NCBI GenBank assembly: GCA_015665415.1
Contig: JADFAE010000009.1
Coordinates: 88,087-152,086 of the forward strand
Direction of reading: 5' to 3'
Length of the DNA: 64,000 nucleotides
Origin: Roseobacter sp.
GTDB taxonomy: Bacteria; Pseudomonadota; Alphaproteobacteria; Rhodobacterales; Rhodobacteraceae
Position numbers and translations under genes: made by a program. The notes under the pieces were generated by a model that saw only the letters and a list, made by a program, of their open reading frames with translations, had not been told where the DNA came from and searched no databases. Shown here one piece after another: positions 55,223-63,621 of the stretch (within the stretch, counting starts at the first letter, position 1; the number at the start of each line of letters is the position of its first letter).

Positions 55223-56227
55223 ATGAAAGCCATTACCTACCGCGCCTTTGGCACCGCCTCCGAGGTATTGCAGATTGAAGATATGGCGAGCCCGGTGCCC
55301 CAGCCGGGTGAGGTGCTTGTGGATGTGGTCTATTCCGGCGTGAACCCCTCCGACGTCAAGACACGCACCCGGGGACAGCCCGGACTGCAGGGGTTTCCTT
55401 GGGACTTCATCATTCCGCATAGCGATGGCTCGGGCGTGATCTCGGCGGTGGGGGAGGGCGTTCCCGACAGTCGGATCGGCGAAAGGGTCTGGATATGGAA
55501 CGGTCAGTTCCGCCGCCATTGGGGGACTGCGGCACAGCAGGTTGCGCTGCCCTCTGAACAGGCGGTGCTGCTGCCGGATGCGGTCAGCCTCGAGGCCGGG
55601 GCGGTGCTGGGCATACCCGGTCTCACAGCCGGGTTTGCGGTATTTGGTCGGGGCGATGTGACAGGCAAGACCGTTCTGGTCCAAGGCGGCGCGGGTACGG
55701 TTGGCATCCTGGCGGTTCAACTGGCCAAATGGGGCGGTGCCCGGGTCATTGCCACCTGCGGCGCAACCGGCAGCGACCGGGTGCTGACAGCCGGTGCGGA
55801 TGTGGTTCTGGACTATCGGGCCGCAGATCTTGCCGCGCAGATTTTGGCTGCAAATATGGGGAAACCCGTGGATCTCATTGTCGAGGTCGAGTTTGGCAGC
55901 AATATCGCAACCGATGCTGAAGTCATTGCCGAAAACGGCCGTATCGCGGCCTATGGATCGGCGCGCGAGATGTCTCCCAGCCTGCCGTTTTTACCGTTGC
56001 TGTTCAAGGCGGTGACGGTGGATATCATCTTGGTATATCTGCTCACGCAAGCGCAAAGGGAGGCAACAATCGCGCAATTGCAGGCGGCATTGGCGGCAGG
56101 TGCTCTGCAGTTCGATATCCAGAAGGTCTACAGTATTTCAGAGGCTTGTGCCGCCCACGAGGCGGTTGAGGCCGGCGCCAGACAGGGGGCCGTCCTGCTG
56201 CAGCTCGCACCGGAGCCAAGCCGTTGA
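55223..56227 (+). CDS. Zinc-independent quinone oxidoreductase-like dehydrogenase (MDR family)
   Basis: A 334-residue medium-chain reductase. MKAITYRAFG at the start, GVNPSDVKTRTRGQPG, the nucleotide motif VLVQGGAGTVGILAVQLAKWGGARVIAT (AxxGxxG) and GADVVLDYRAADL fit NADPH:quinone reductase/zeta-crystallin relatives. The Cys and His zinc ligands of alcohol dehydrogenases are absent. The physiological substrate is unknown. It is the last gene before the tRNA-Gln that starts the accessory region. Confidence 0.88.
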   Translation: MKAITYRAFGTASEVLQIEDMASPVPQPGEVLVDVVYSGVNPSDVKTRTRGQPGLQGFPWDFIIPHSDGSGVISAVGEGVPDSRIGERVWIWNGQFRRHWGTAAQQVALPSEQAVLLPDAVSLEAGAVLGIPGLTAGFAVFGRGDVTGKTVLVQGGAGTVGILAVQLAKWGGARVIATCGATGSDRVLTAGADVVLDYRAADLAAQILAANMGKPVDLIVEVEFGSNIATDAEVIAENGRIAAYGSAREMSPSLPFLPLLFKAVTVDIILVYLLTQAQREATIAQLQAALAAGALQFDIQKVYSISEACAAHEAVEAGARQGAVLLQLAPEPSR

Positions 56228-56343
56228 AGCTGTTTTTCAAAGGGTATCGCTGAGAGGAGAAATGGGCGCGTGAAAAAGTTTTCCTTTTTTCCGAAAACCC
56301 TCTTGCGCACCCCCCAAACTCACACTAGAACCCGGCTCACTGA

Positions 56344-56418
56344 TGGGGCGTGGCCAAGTGGTAAGGCAACAGTTTTTGGTACTGAAGATCGTAGGTTCGA
56401 ATCCTACCGCCCCAGCCA
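56344..56418 (+). tRNA. tRNA-Gln (TTG)
   Basis: Cloverleaf by eye: acceptor TGGGGCG/CGCCCCA, D-arm GGCCAAGTGGTAAGGC, anticodon loop TTTTGGT with TTG, T-arm GTAGG-TTCGAAT-CCTAC, discriminator G and encoded CCA at 56416-56418. It is a common integration site, and atypical sequence begins immediately after it. Confidence 0.95.
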
Positions 56419-56830
56419 GTACTTCCTAACATGATCTAGAGACGCGACTTCTGACCCGGTGTGGTTCAGAATGCCCCTCGTAATGCCCCCGCCAGTATGT
56501 GGCTCGATCAGGCACTCTGTGTGGCTCTGTGGTGGGGCTGAGCAGGGCATCCAAACCTTCTAGGGGCTCTTCTAGGCCCACTCTGTGGCTCTACCGTAGC
56601 GTCTCCTAAGCAGCCCTCCCCTCACCACTACCAGTCATAACATGCTTACCCCCAATGCTAGGGGGCAGGTCACCCTAGGGGAATAGGTATAAGTAATGGA
56701 TGATAGAAGACAGAATAGGGAAGATCTTGGTAGGATTACCCGATTAGGACCCCATAGATAGCATACTAGCCTATCTAGGAATTATAGGTAGTCTGAGCAG
56801 CAAGCATTCAAAACCCAAGGCCTTTTGACA
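56419..56830. other. Gene-free island edge with clustered CTAG sites
   Basis: No gene supported. The sequence changes character after the tRNA: at least seven CTAG tetramers, short repeats of CTCTGTGTGGCTCTGTGG and CTTCTAGG, and then AT-rich stretches (TATCTAGGAATTATAGGTA). CTAG is normally rare in proteobacterial DNA. This may be the recombined left end of an integrated element. Confidence 0.55.
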
Positions 56831-57118
56831 ATGAGCAAGATTGAGAACCCGTGGCACTCCCGGCCAATAGATGTGCATAGGTGGTCTGATCATCCTGAGG
56901 TGAAGGAGTTTGTGGATAGGATCTGGGACGAGCATCTGCCTGCTGAGGTGATTGGGAGGTCTGGGCCGAAGCCGAAGATGGCTTTTAGGATGACTGCTCG
57001 CAGCCCAAAGCGGACCTTACCCATCGTGATGTGCAATAGCAAAACGGGTGTGTTCATAAGGTACGCAAAAAATCTTATATTGAGACCAAACTGCAATCAC
57101 CCTAGGTTGCAAGAATGA
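56831..57118 (+). CDS. Small hypothetical protein
   Basis: A 95-residue protein that I do not recognise (SKIENPWHSRPIDVHRWSDHPEVKEFVDRIWDEHL...). It has an acidic, aromatic N-terminal half and a basic C-terminal half with two Cys (IVMCNSKTGVF and NCNHP). AAGG lies about ten bases before ATG 56831. Its stop overlaps the start of the next gene (ATGA at 57115-57118), so the two are probably coupled. The shared frame layout suggests it is real, but nothing in it names a function. Confidence 0.6.
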   Translation: MSKIENPWHSRPIDVHRWSDHPEVKEFVDRIWDEHLPAEVIGRSGPKPKMAFRMTARSPKRTLPIVMCNSKTGVFIRYAKNLILRPNCNHPRLQE

Positions 57119-57555
57119 GTGAAGCATCTCAGCATAAAGCTATTTGGAATCAAGACAAAATTCCCGTAATCCTTCGACGCGCAGGCAAGGGGCAAAAACT
57201 TCGTGCCCGCCTCCCTTTCGCTGTGGACAATCGCGCGTGGCTCCAGAATGACCGCAGAATAAATCCAGTTTGGGTTGCCCATGGTCGTTATTGGGAGTTT
57301 CCCAAAGCCTGGTTCAACGACTTTGTGGAGAGGGCTCTGAAACGCTATGGGAGAGTGTACATCTTTCAGCCTTACCGTGAGATAGAGAAGTGCGCCCCGG
57401 CTTGCCAGAATGCAGTAGGCCATGAATGCCAGTGTTCCTGTATGGGCGCAAACCATGGGGCTGGAAGTGACTCTAGTTGGTTTGAGGCCTCTGAAACATT
57501 TTCATTTAGGTGGGGAGTACAAGAATTGGCATGCAGGCTCTTAACCGCACAGTAG
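57115..57555 (+). CDS. Hypothetical protein with a Cys/His cluster
   Basis: A 146-residue protein. The middle (AWLQNDRRINPVWVAHGRYWEFPKAWFNDFVERALKRYGRVYIFQPYRE) is rich in aromatic and basic residues. It is followed by a Cys/His cluster, EKCAPACQNAVGHECQCSCMGANHG, that could bind zinc or an iron-sulfur site. The CxCSCxGxNHG pattern is familiar from accessory proteins of many bacteria, but I cannot name the family. It overlaps the previous gene by four bases. The next gene follows within 20 bases. No signal peptide. Confidence 0.65.
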   Translation: MSEASQHKAIWNQDKIPVILRRAGKGQKLRARLPFAVDNRAWLQNDRRINPVWVAHGRYWEFPKAWFNDFVERALKRYGRVYIFQPYREIEKCAPACQNAVGHECQCSCMGANHGAGSDSSWFEASETFSFRWGVQELACRLLTAQ

Positions 57556-57573
57556 CAAGCCATGAGGTGTCAC

Positions 57574-57882
57574 ATGACTTTTGACCAAGCAATGTTCAAT
57601 ATTTACCAGCGTGCGAAGGATGAGACGGGGTACACCGCTACAATCTTTCTCGGGATGATCTCTGATCGCGGTGGGTTGCCGACTGCCAAGACGCTTATCA
57701 ACTCACCTAAACCTAGTGATGGCTACACAGCGCTCTATGAGCTCGGGCGACTCGACTTGACTGTTGAGGCAATGGTGCTCGAAACATCCGAATGGTACGA
57801 ACTCTTCACAGATGACGAGTTGAAACGTGCACGCCGCCGATTGCAACAATACGGTTACCAAGTGCGCTCACTTGAAGCCTGA
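57574..57882 (+). CDS. Conserved hypothetical protein of accessory regions
   Basis: A 102-residue acidic helical protein: TFDQAMFNIYQRAKDETGYTATIFLGMISDRGG...LINSPKPSDGYTALYELGRLDLTVEAMVLETSEWYELFTDDELKRARRRLQQYGY. Proteins with this pattern are common near defence or mobile genes; I do not know the role. ATG 57574 has GAGGTG four to five bases upstream, better than ATG 57562. It follows the Cys-cluster protein in the same direction and is separated from the SIR2 gene by 385 bases that carry a separate promoter candidate. Confidence 0.65.
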   Translation: MTFDQAMFNIYQRAKDETGYTATIFLGMISDRGGLPTAKTLINSPKPSDGYTALYELGRLDLTVEAMVLETSEWYELFTDDELKRARRRLQQYGYQVRSLEA

Positions 57883-58267
57883 GTGTGTGCCACACGTCTG
57901 AACCCAGCCCGGAGTTGACCTTCAATCCGCTAGTAGTTCGCCGGGGTCACTCATGCCGGTCGGGCGGGACCCGATCATTCGCTACAGATTCGTTGGCTTG
58001 ATACATTCGGACCAAAAGCAGACCTGTAAAGTCCCCATCCGATGGCTGTATGCCAAGATGCGAAAAAACGACAAAATCTAGCTCTAAGCTATTTACCTCA
58101 CACGAACTTGCAGCCATTGTCTGACTTCTGCCTAAAGTTGAACGTGACGCGCGGATTAGCTAGTCGCGAGCATGGCCGGTTTGCAGTTTACCTCTTATTG
58201 AGGAAATCGCTAGGCAGATAGTATTATATTGCGACGCTGAGGCTTCGCCCAAAATTTTGAGGCCACA
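57883..58267 (+). promoter_or_regulatory. Intergenic region with a promoter candidate for the SIR2 gene
   Basis: No gene is supported. TTGAGG (58198-58203) and TATTAT (58222-58227), 18 bases apart, form a good sigma-70-like promoter about 40 bases before the SIR2 start. The rest shows no clear structure. Confidence 0.55.
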
Positions 58268-60706
58268 ATGACAATCTCAATGAATTCCCTTGTTGCCGAG
58301 TTGCTTCCAAGCAATACCGTTCTAGTATTTGGCGCGGGTGCATCGCTGCCTTCTGGAGCTCCAAGCGTATGGAATCTGTGTGAGCATCTGGCGCCGCTTA
58401 TTGGTGAAGAGCCCGACACCTATAACTTTGCAGAACTCTGCTCACTATTTGAATACAAGAAGAGCCGCAAAGAACTGGTTGCCCAAGTGAGGGGTCAATT
58501 TAGGGGATTACGACCAACTGGTGGTTTGCAGAATGTCTCTGACTATGACTGGGTTTCGATTTTCACAACAAACTATGACGATCTTGTAGAAAGGGCTTAT
58601 ACGAAGAAAAACAAAGAAATTCGTGTTTTTTCTTCAAATTTTGATTTTGGTGAACCAATATCCCCAACTTCAACTCCGATACTCAAGATTCATGGAACGA
58701 TTGGATTTGATACTTCAGATGGCCATCGCTCCAAGTTGATCCTGACCGAAGAAGATAATGATACCGTAGAAGATTATCGTGATGCACTTTACGATAGGCT
58801 AAAGAACGATTTGAATTCACACGATGTTGTTATCATTGGGCAATCTCTGGCTGACCCAGACCTAGATAAACTAGTTAAGCGCGCCTTGAAGATTCGCCAG
58901 AAATCGTATTCGTCGGCTCGAATTTTCCTTCTTGTTTACACAAAGGATGAAAATCGCGCTATGCTTCTAGAGAGAAAGGGGCTACAAGTTTCTTTTGGTG
59001 GGATTGATGATTTTTTCTTTGAACTCGCGAAGCAGTCTAGTCAGCCAATTCCTGTTTTTGAGACCTCTGATGACCCCCTTGATCAAAGCTCCATATTGCG
59101 GTCCATTACAGTCGATATCGAGCACCAGACAAGCCAGATATCACCCGATTTCGCTAGAATGTTTGGAGGAAGCGCGCCGTCCTACGCGGACATCCGAGCA
59201 GGGTTCACTTTCCCCAGAGCTGATAAGGAAAGAGTAACTGAAAAATTGCAAAATGAAGTGCAATTTTCAGTTATACTGGGAGCAAGTGGCGTTGGGAAAA
59301 CATCATTAGCAAGACAAATAGCATTTGACCTTGTCGGAAAAGGCTTTCTAGGCTGGGAACATAATCCAGATCGGGAGTTCGTTGCCGATGAATGGAGGTC
59401 CATCGCGAAGGCTCTAGACGAAGGCCAGCGTGATGCCGTGCTAGTGCTGGATGATGCTCATCTTTGTCTTCATGAAATCAATAGTTTAATCAACTTCCTT
59501 CACGATGACGGCTCAAAACGCCTACGTCTCATTCTTACATCAGCAAAGAACCACTGGAACCCACGTATTAAGACCGCCAACCTTTTCAAGTCAGCAGTAC
59601 TTCTAGAACTTTCTACACTTGTCCCATCTGAAATCAGTAGCCTTTTGTCATTGGTAGAAGGCGCCCCGGATGTAGCTAAGTTGGTTGATCAGAGCTTCAG
59701 AGGCTTCACCCTTCAAGAGCGAAAGCGTCGACTTGTAGAAAGGTGCAACAAGGACTTTTTTGTTTGCATGAAGAACATTTTTGCGAATGATAGTTTCGAC
59801 ACAATCATATTGCGTGAATTTTCGGGCATCAGTTCGGAGTATCAGTCCGTTTATAAGGTAATTTGCGCCTTGGAGAGCTTTGGCGTCAGAGTTCACCGCC
59901 AACTTGTGGTTCGGCTACTCCAAATTACGGCACAAGACATTGGGTTAGTTCTCGAAAACCTTGACGGTCTAGTTGATGAGTATTTGATCAACCGGAGAGA
60001 AAGCATCTTCGGTTGGAGCGGGAGGCATCCAGTAATTTCCGAGATAATTTCGAAACACAAGTTCAGTGGTCAAGAAGAAATATTTGGACTGTTGAAGCGC
60101 GTGATCACTAATATATCACCATCATACGATATTGAAATAAGAACGCTTCGCCAACTTTGTAGTTTTGAAGGAGGACTGTCACGTATTTCGGATGTTTCAT
60201 CTCAAAATGAGCTTCTCAGAATGATGATCTCAATGGCTCCTAGAGAAAGAGTACCACGGCACCGTCTTATAAATAACCTAATTCGAAATGGCCACTTCCC
60301 TGATGCGGAAGCTGAAATAAGAATTTTCGAAAATGACTTGGGAGCCGACGGGCCAGTCCGCAGATATCGGGTCCGCCTGCTAATCGAGCGTGCAATTGGC
60401 ACGTTAGGATTGATGCTCGACGATAAAGCAACAATGTTAAATGACGCGTTCACCTCAGCGATGGGTATTCTGAAGAGAGATCCTTTTAACCGCCAGAACC
60501 TTCAGCTTAATGCGGATGTATCTCTGGAGCTGTATCGTGTTTCTGGTGACATTTCGTTCATAGATGATGCTCTAGACGCAATGAAAGTTGCTGAAAAAGA
60601 AATCGGCGACCCAGACATTACTAGAATGATTCAGAGGTTTGAAAGGCGCGTTTCACCAGTAAGCTCCGGCGTCCCTGAGATGGACGTTGTCGAAAGTACA
60701 GTTTGA
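58268..60706 (+). CDS. SIR2-STAND NTPase protein, probable antiphage defence sensor-effector
   Basis: An 812-residue protein in three parts. Residues 15-260 form a SIR2-like NADase domain: GAGAS (22-26), TTNYDD with catalytic Asn102, IHG with His142, and GQSLADPDL (191-199). Residues about 325-560 are a P-loop STAND-type NTPase: Walker A GASGVGKTS (338-346), Walker B VLVLDDAH (391-398). The C-terminal 250 residues are helical, winged-helix then TPR-like, the position where STAND proteins sense their trigger. This SIR2-STAND order is that of Avs5-type antiphage proteins, which deplete NAD+ on infection. GAGG precedes ATG 58268. Codons are AT-rich, unlike the flanking chromosome, indicating transfer. 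No second subunit adjoins it. Confidence 0.85.
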   Translation: MTISMNSLVAELLPSNTVLVFGAGASLPSGAPSVWNLCEHLAPLIGEEPDTYNFAELCSLFEYKKSRKELVAQVRGQFRGLRPTGGLQNVSDYDWVSIFTTNYDDLVERAYTKKNKEIRVFSSNFDFGEPISPTSTPILKIHGTIGFDTSDGHRSKLILTEEDNDTVEDYRDALYDRLKNDLNSHDVVIIGQSLADPDLDKLVKRALKIRQKSYSSARIFLLVYTKDENRAMLLERKGLQVSFGGIDDFFFELAKQSSQPIPVFETSDDPLDQSSILRSITVDIEHQTSQISPDFARMFGGSAPSYADIRAGFTFPRADKERVTEKLQNEVQFSVILGASGVGKTSLARQIAFDLVGKGFLGWEHNPDREFVADEWRSIAKALDEGQRDAVLVLDDAHLCLHEINSLINFLHDDGSKRLRLILTSAKNHWNPRIKTANLFKSAVLLELSTLVPSEISSLLSLVEGAPDVAKLVDQSFRGFTLQERKRRLVERCNKDFFVCMKNIFANDSFDTIILREFSGISSEYQSVYKVICALESFGVRVHRQLVVRLLQITAQDIGLVLENLDGLVDEYLINRRESIFGWSGRHPVISEIISKHKFSGQEEIFGLLKRVITNISPSYDIEIRTLRQLCSFEGGLSRISDVSSQNELLRMMISMAPRERVPRHRLINNLIRNGHFPDAEAEIRIFENDLGADGPVRRYRVRLLIERAIGTLGLMLDDKATMLNDAFTSAMGILKRDPFNRQNLQLNADVSLELYRVSGDISFIDDALDAMKVAEKEIGDPDITRMIQRFERRVSPVSSGVPEMDVVESTV

Positions 60707-61306
60707 AAAGGATGCTCCCTACATCATCTGATTGTGTGCAACTGACCGCTTTGGGGAAGCTGCACTGCGAAATCGTCTAACGTTGTAAACGTCGGTTTTG
60801 TGCCGCCCCCCAATGGTCTACCGTGACACTGTCCGAGACTTTGCAAAGTCAGCTATCTGCGCATAGCCGACGTTGCCCAGGTTCGGCGATGGTTATGCCA
60901 ACCTTCAAGCGCGGTGGATGACTGCTGTCAGCCAGACATGGCCTTTTGGTGCAAGGGGCGGATTGGAAACCTACGCTGCAATCTGCACCAAGGTCGGCTA
61001 TCTGATCGACGATGCCGCGTTTCTGCTCGTTGCTGATGCCTGCACTGTAGATGCCATAGGTCAGCCCATTCTCAGATCTTGCAGACTGATGCCCGACGAG
61101 GCTTGCCGTGAAGTGCTCAGGCACGCCCGTTCGCTCGCATTACCGGTCGTTGGCGGCTCAGACGGGTCCCTACCTCCCGTTCTTGCTGGCATCTTACTGG
61201 TGCTGGCGGGAGTGCCGGACTGGGTTAGGCCAATTCCCTTTCCCTTTTCGCTGAGTCTGACCCTAGGCTTCCTCCTCCCTGATATCTTGTCTCGGAGGAT
61301 CTAGGT
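60707..61306. other. Probably degraded sequence, no gene supported
   Basis: GC rises again after the SIR2 gene. The longest frames on both strands at 60849-61304 lack ribosome sites and recognisable domains, and overlap each other in opposite directions. The stretch TGCACTGCG...GTGCAAGGGGCGGATTGGAAACCTACGC has the look of a dispersed roseobacter intergenic sequence. I cannot confirm this. Confidence 0.3.
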
Positions 61307-61507
61307 ATGGATCAGTTATAGCACGATCAAACCACACTGGCCTCAGGAATGCGGGTCCTTCTCAGAGCCTTTGACGAGATCCCCGAACACCAGTTTGGGG
61401 TTTCCGAGGTCTATGACGACTGCATTGGCGGCTACTCTCTCACGGGCCCACTGGCCGGAGAATACGGCGAGCCAGAGTTCGAGCTGATCCTTCGGGTCCT
61501 CGACTGA
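61307..61507 (+). pseudogene. Small hypothetical gene, probably broken by TAG
   Basis: GGAGG at 61294-61298 precedes ATG 61307, but codon 5 is TAG (MDQL*). The same frame then continues HDQTTLASGMRVLLRAFDEIPEHQFGVSEVYDDCIGGYSLTGP...FELILRVLD to a stop at 61507. An internal ATG at 61349 could still make 52 residues but has no ribosome site. The coherent acidic sequence suggests a formerly intact gene of about 66 residues. Function unknown. Confidence 0.5.
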
Positions 61508-61543
61508 ACCCACCCTCACAACCCATCTGAAAAGGAGAAGACC

Positions 61544-61983
61544 ATGGCGTCTGCTCGAATTCGCTATGCCTAAGCGGCAGCTCAGGTGATGACATCTTCC
61601 GTGACCCCTTCATCATCATTGAACCTGTTTTCGTCATTGGCGGCGCTGGAAACCATAGTATCTATGGTGCCAACGGAAATGGTCATTTTGATGGGGGCGG
61701 CGGCGATGATATCCTGACAGGCGGTACCGCTTCAGATGCCTTCTTGTTCTTTAGCTCCCACGGTGACGATCTCATCACAGACTTTGAAGACAATGTGGAC
61801 TCACCGATATTCGTAGGTACTGAAGCCTCAGACGTCCAGGACGCACTGAGCATTGCGACTCAGGTCGGTTCGGATATGGTCTTTGACTTTGGAGGTGGAA
61901 ACAAGGTCACAGTCTCGGGCATCAGGCTCACCGCCCTAGAGGACGATATCATTGTGGGATTTCTAGACGACGTCATCTTTTAG
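61544..61983 (+). pseudogene. RTX (calcium-binding repeat) protein remnant
   Basis: AAGGAGAAG precedes ATG 61544, but that frame stops after nine codons. In the next frame, from 61573, SGSSGDDIFRDPFII, NHSIYGANGNGHFDGGGGDDILTGGTASDAFLFF and HGDDLITDFEDNVD match hemolysin-type repeats and the closing DxI.DF pattern of secreted RTX proteins. The last 80 residues are intact to 61983. A frameshift near the start and the short length mark it as the C-terminal remnant of a type I secreted protein. Confidence 0.65.
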
Positions 61984-62132
61984 AAAGTCAGATGCGGAGT
62001 TTTCTTCAGTACGTGGTTTTGTAAGCTAGGTGCTGAAGAGAACGTCTACTTCCAAAAAATTGCAATCTTCCCTATGTCCGAATTGGGTCGTGAGCAGCAT
62101 TCCTCCCAAGCCTGAGCAGCCAGATCCGCTCT

Positions 62133-62390
62133 GACAAGCCGACATGCAACGCTTTCATCGAGAGTATTAACGGCAAGTTCCGTACAGAGTGCCCGAACAC
62201 ACACTGGTTTATGACCCTTGACGATACAGGGGCAAAAATGGAGGAGTAGCGTAGAGACAGACCAAAGTTCGTCTCCTCAGCGCTATCGGGAAAAACACCG
62301 GCTACGCTTGTGAATTGGTCAAAGGCGCAGCACAGGCCTCGAGCCCACCTCCCCCGGGAAATCGCCAGTCGCGTGGTCCAAACTTTGGGG
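62133..62390 (+). mobile_element. IS3-family transposase remnant
   Basis: The frame from 62133 reads DKPTCNAFIESINGKFRTECPNTHWFMTLDD, which corresponds to the conserved C-terminal integrase-core segment around the catalytic Glu of IS3-type OrfB (usually DNAFIESFNGKFR.ECLN.HWF). It hits a stop at 62246-62248 and decays beyond. No inverted repeats or OrfA were found. Confidence 0.65.
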
Positions 62391-62464
62391 GGTAGCTCAA
62401 GCCGCCTGCCGGTGTTGTGTGCCGCTGTGCAAAAGAGGGGTATCAAATTGCAGAGGGGCCAGTA

Positions 62465-63409
62465 TCACCTGCGGACCCGGACCACATTTGTGTGGTCTTC
62501 GTTGTATTCCCAGGGGCGGTGAAGCCGGAAGCGAGACTTGAGAAAATCAACAAAGGCGCGCAGATTGGGGGCCATTCCCCGATGCGGCTGGAAGACGATG
62601 TTGAATTCGACCGAGGGGCCGGCAAATGGCTGCAGAACTTGCACCAATTCCCCGCGTTGCACATGGTTATGGGTCATCCATGCGGGCAGCAGAGCGACGC
62701 CAAGATCTTGTAACGTCATCATCAACAGGGCTTCGTGATCTTTGACGGCCAGGCGTGGCGACACCCGTTTCGCGGTGGTCTCGTCACCGCGATGCACCGC
62801 AAGATCGACCGGCCCATAGGCAATCTGACTAGCGAGAAAGGGGTGGTTGTCCAGATCATCCAGACGGGTCAGGGCTGGAGCCTTTGCCATGTATTTTGGC
62901 GTCGCATAGAAAAATTGCGTCGATTGGCCCAGCGAGATCGCGCAGAGGGATTCATCTTCGACTTCACCTTTGCGCACCGCAACGTCACAACGCTCTTCTC
63001 TGAAATCGACCTTGCGGCTGGTGATGGTGAGATTCAGGCGCACATCCGGATATGTGTTCATGAATTCCGGCAGCAGGGGCAGAATAAAGGCCCGGCCCAA
63101 TGTTTCTGGCAGGCTGACGTTCAAAACGCCGCTGGGGCTGGCGTGCATGGCCCTGATGGCAAGATCGGCATCCCGGGCTTCCGCCACCAGGCGCGCGCAG
63201 TGTTCATAATACACCCGCCCGCTTTCGGTGATCGACATGCTGCGTGTCGTGCGGTGCAGCAGCGTCATCTCAAGACGTTCTTCCAGCAGGCTGATGCGGC
63301 GACTGACGTTTGACTTTGACATCTGCAGCTTCTCAGCTGCGCCTGAAAAGCTGTTTTGTTCAACGACAGCCGCGAATATCGCCATATCGGTCAGTAGATC
63401 TGTCTGCAT
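62465..63409 (-). CDS. LysR-family transcriptional regulator
   Basis: A 314-residue regulator. The helix-turn-helix reads TDMAIFAAVVEQNSFSGAAEKLQMSKSNVSRRISLLEERLEMTLLHRTTRSMSI; the effector domain is that of the LysR substrate-binding family. I chose Met 63409, with GGGAG six bases before, over the longer frame to 63481. It is divergent from the TctC-like gene with a 212-base gap, a common arrangement in which LysR controls the tripartite tricarboxylate transporter. GC content is again chromosomal, so the island has ended by here. Confidence 0.88.
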   Translation of the reverse strand: MQTDLLTDMAIFAAVVEQNSFSGAAEKLQMSKSNVSRRISLLEERLEMTLLHRTTRSMSITESGRVYYEHCARLVAEARDADLAIRAMHASPSGVLNVSLPETLGRAFILPLLPEFMNTYPDVRLNLTITSRKVDFREERCDVAVRKGEVEDESLCAISLGQSTQFFYATPKYMAKAPALTRLDDLDNHPFLASQIAYGPVDLAVHRGDETTAKRVSPRLAVKDHEALLMMTLQDLGVALLPAWMTHNHVQRGELVQVLQPFAGPSVEFNIVFQPHRGMAPNLRAFVDFLKSRFRLHRPWEYNEDHTNVVRVRR

Positions 63410-63621
63410 GTCGGGCTCCCACGGCACATTGTTCACCAGATTGAACAAAGCATCCATAATTGAGGTAATTGTTATGCACACTGGATTAAGGTAGTCAACT
63501 ATAGCGGCTGATTTTTAAGAGCAACGTTTCAATCTGTTGACGCGGTTGGCTGTCAAAAACGTTCTGTGAGTGGTGGGAGGAGGATCCTGACCCGGCCAGA
63601 ACAATCTGGGAGGATTATATG

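Noticed and set aside
56419..58267. CRISPR array
   Set aside because: The short repeats near the tRNA are irregular, with no constant repeat and spacer lengths, and no cas genes are nearby.
60849..61304. Two overlapping open frames on opposite strands after the SIR2 gene
   Set aside because: Neither has a ribosome site, a domain or a neighbour that supports it.
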